Positions 43,632 through 43,704 of a stretch of DNA of 43,704 nucleotides are shown piece after piece. The number at the start of each line of letters is the position of its first letter. Position 1 is the stretch's first letter. A program made the translations under genes and the position numbers. The stretch spans positions 1 to 43,704 of the forward strand of contig NZ_JACSMA010000008.1 of assembly GCF_018618415.1 (NCBI RefSeq). Reading direction: 5' to 3'. This DNA is from Exiguobacterium sp. s146 (lineage in GTDB: Bacteria > Bacillota > Bacilli > Exiguobacteriales > Exiguobacteriaceae). Under the pieces are notes generated by a model. It was not told the DNA's origin, did not search any database, and was given only the letters and a program-made list of their open reading frames with translations.

Positions 43632-43704
43632 GGCCTGGCAACGTCCTATCCTCACAGGGGGAGACCCCCAACTACTTTCGGCGCTGAAGCGCTTAACTTC
43701 CGTG
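43632..43704 (-). rRNA. rrf: 5S rRNA, 3' part (cut by window edge)
   Basis: The reverse complement contains the 5S core CGGAAGTTAAG, AGTAGTTGGGGG and the 3' end GGACGTTGCCAGGC. The gene runs off the right edge, so its 5' part is missing. It closes an rRNA operon located toward the replication origin if the order follows B. subtilis. Confidence 0.96.

Overview
This window is a conserved, origin-proximal housekeeping block of a low-GC-type Firmicute (order Bacillales). The gene order from the right edge to the left edge follows the Bacillus subtilis segment that runs from a 5S rRNA gene through yaaO-tmk to lysS and the next 16S rRNA gene. Every sporulation-specific gene that sits in this stretch in Bacillus is missing, while the non-sporulation genes around those gaps are kept. 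Roughly balanced base composition plus absence of sporulation genes suggests a non-spore-forming relative such as Exiguobacterium. The genus is an inference from layout and protein character, not from a database search.

Nearly all genes are on the minus strand, so the layout reads from high to low coordinates. Right edge: the 3' part of a 5S rRNA gene and its terminator, then a yaaO-type decarboxylase, tmk, the c-di-AMP receptor darA, holB, ricT, yabA, trmN6, a GIY-YIG protein and rsmI (42.1 to 37.0 kb region and flanks). abrB is the only plus-strand gene and lies in the divergent gap before metS. Then come metS, tatD, yabE, rnmV, ksgA, veg, ispE, purR, spoVG, glmU, prs, pth, mfd, a MurJ/SpoVB-family flippase, yabN (methylase-MazG), rqcP, divIC and an S1-domain protein.

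Between 17.1 and 14.4 kb, where Bacillus carries spoIIE and its neighbours, this genome has a large YhgE/Pip-family membrane protein and a tRNA-Met/tRNA-Glu pair. Next are tilS, hpt, ftsH, coaX, hslO and cysK, then a tightly overlapping p-aminobenzoate/folate operon (pabB-pabA-pabC-folP-folB-folK), dusB and lysS. The left edge is the promoter region and first bases of another rRNA operon (16S).

Functionally the block joins translation (lysS, metS, tRNAs, tilS, ksgA, rsmI, trmN6, rnmV, pth, rqcP, dusB), DNA replication and repair (tmk, holB, yabA, mfd), cell-wall and isoprenoid precursors (glmU, ispE, flippase, divIC), nucleotide and one-carbon supply (prs, hpt, purR, folate genes), and proteostasis (ftsH, hslO). 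Many promoters fit the housekeeping sigma consensus with 17-base spacers. A recurring feature is an intrinsic-terminator-like hairpin placed only about 10 to 35 bases before the ribosome binding site of the next gene, leaving little or no room for a separate promoter.

I found no defence island, prophage, insertion sequence or CRISPR array. The most unusual items are the YhgE/Pip gene in the former sporulation slot, the hairpin-before-gene pattern, a PurBox-like inverted repeat over the purR promoter, and a low-complexity Gly/Pro/Arg tail on the S1-domain protein.
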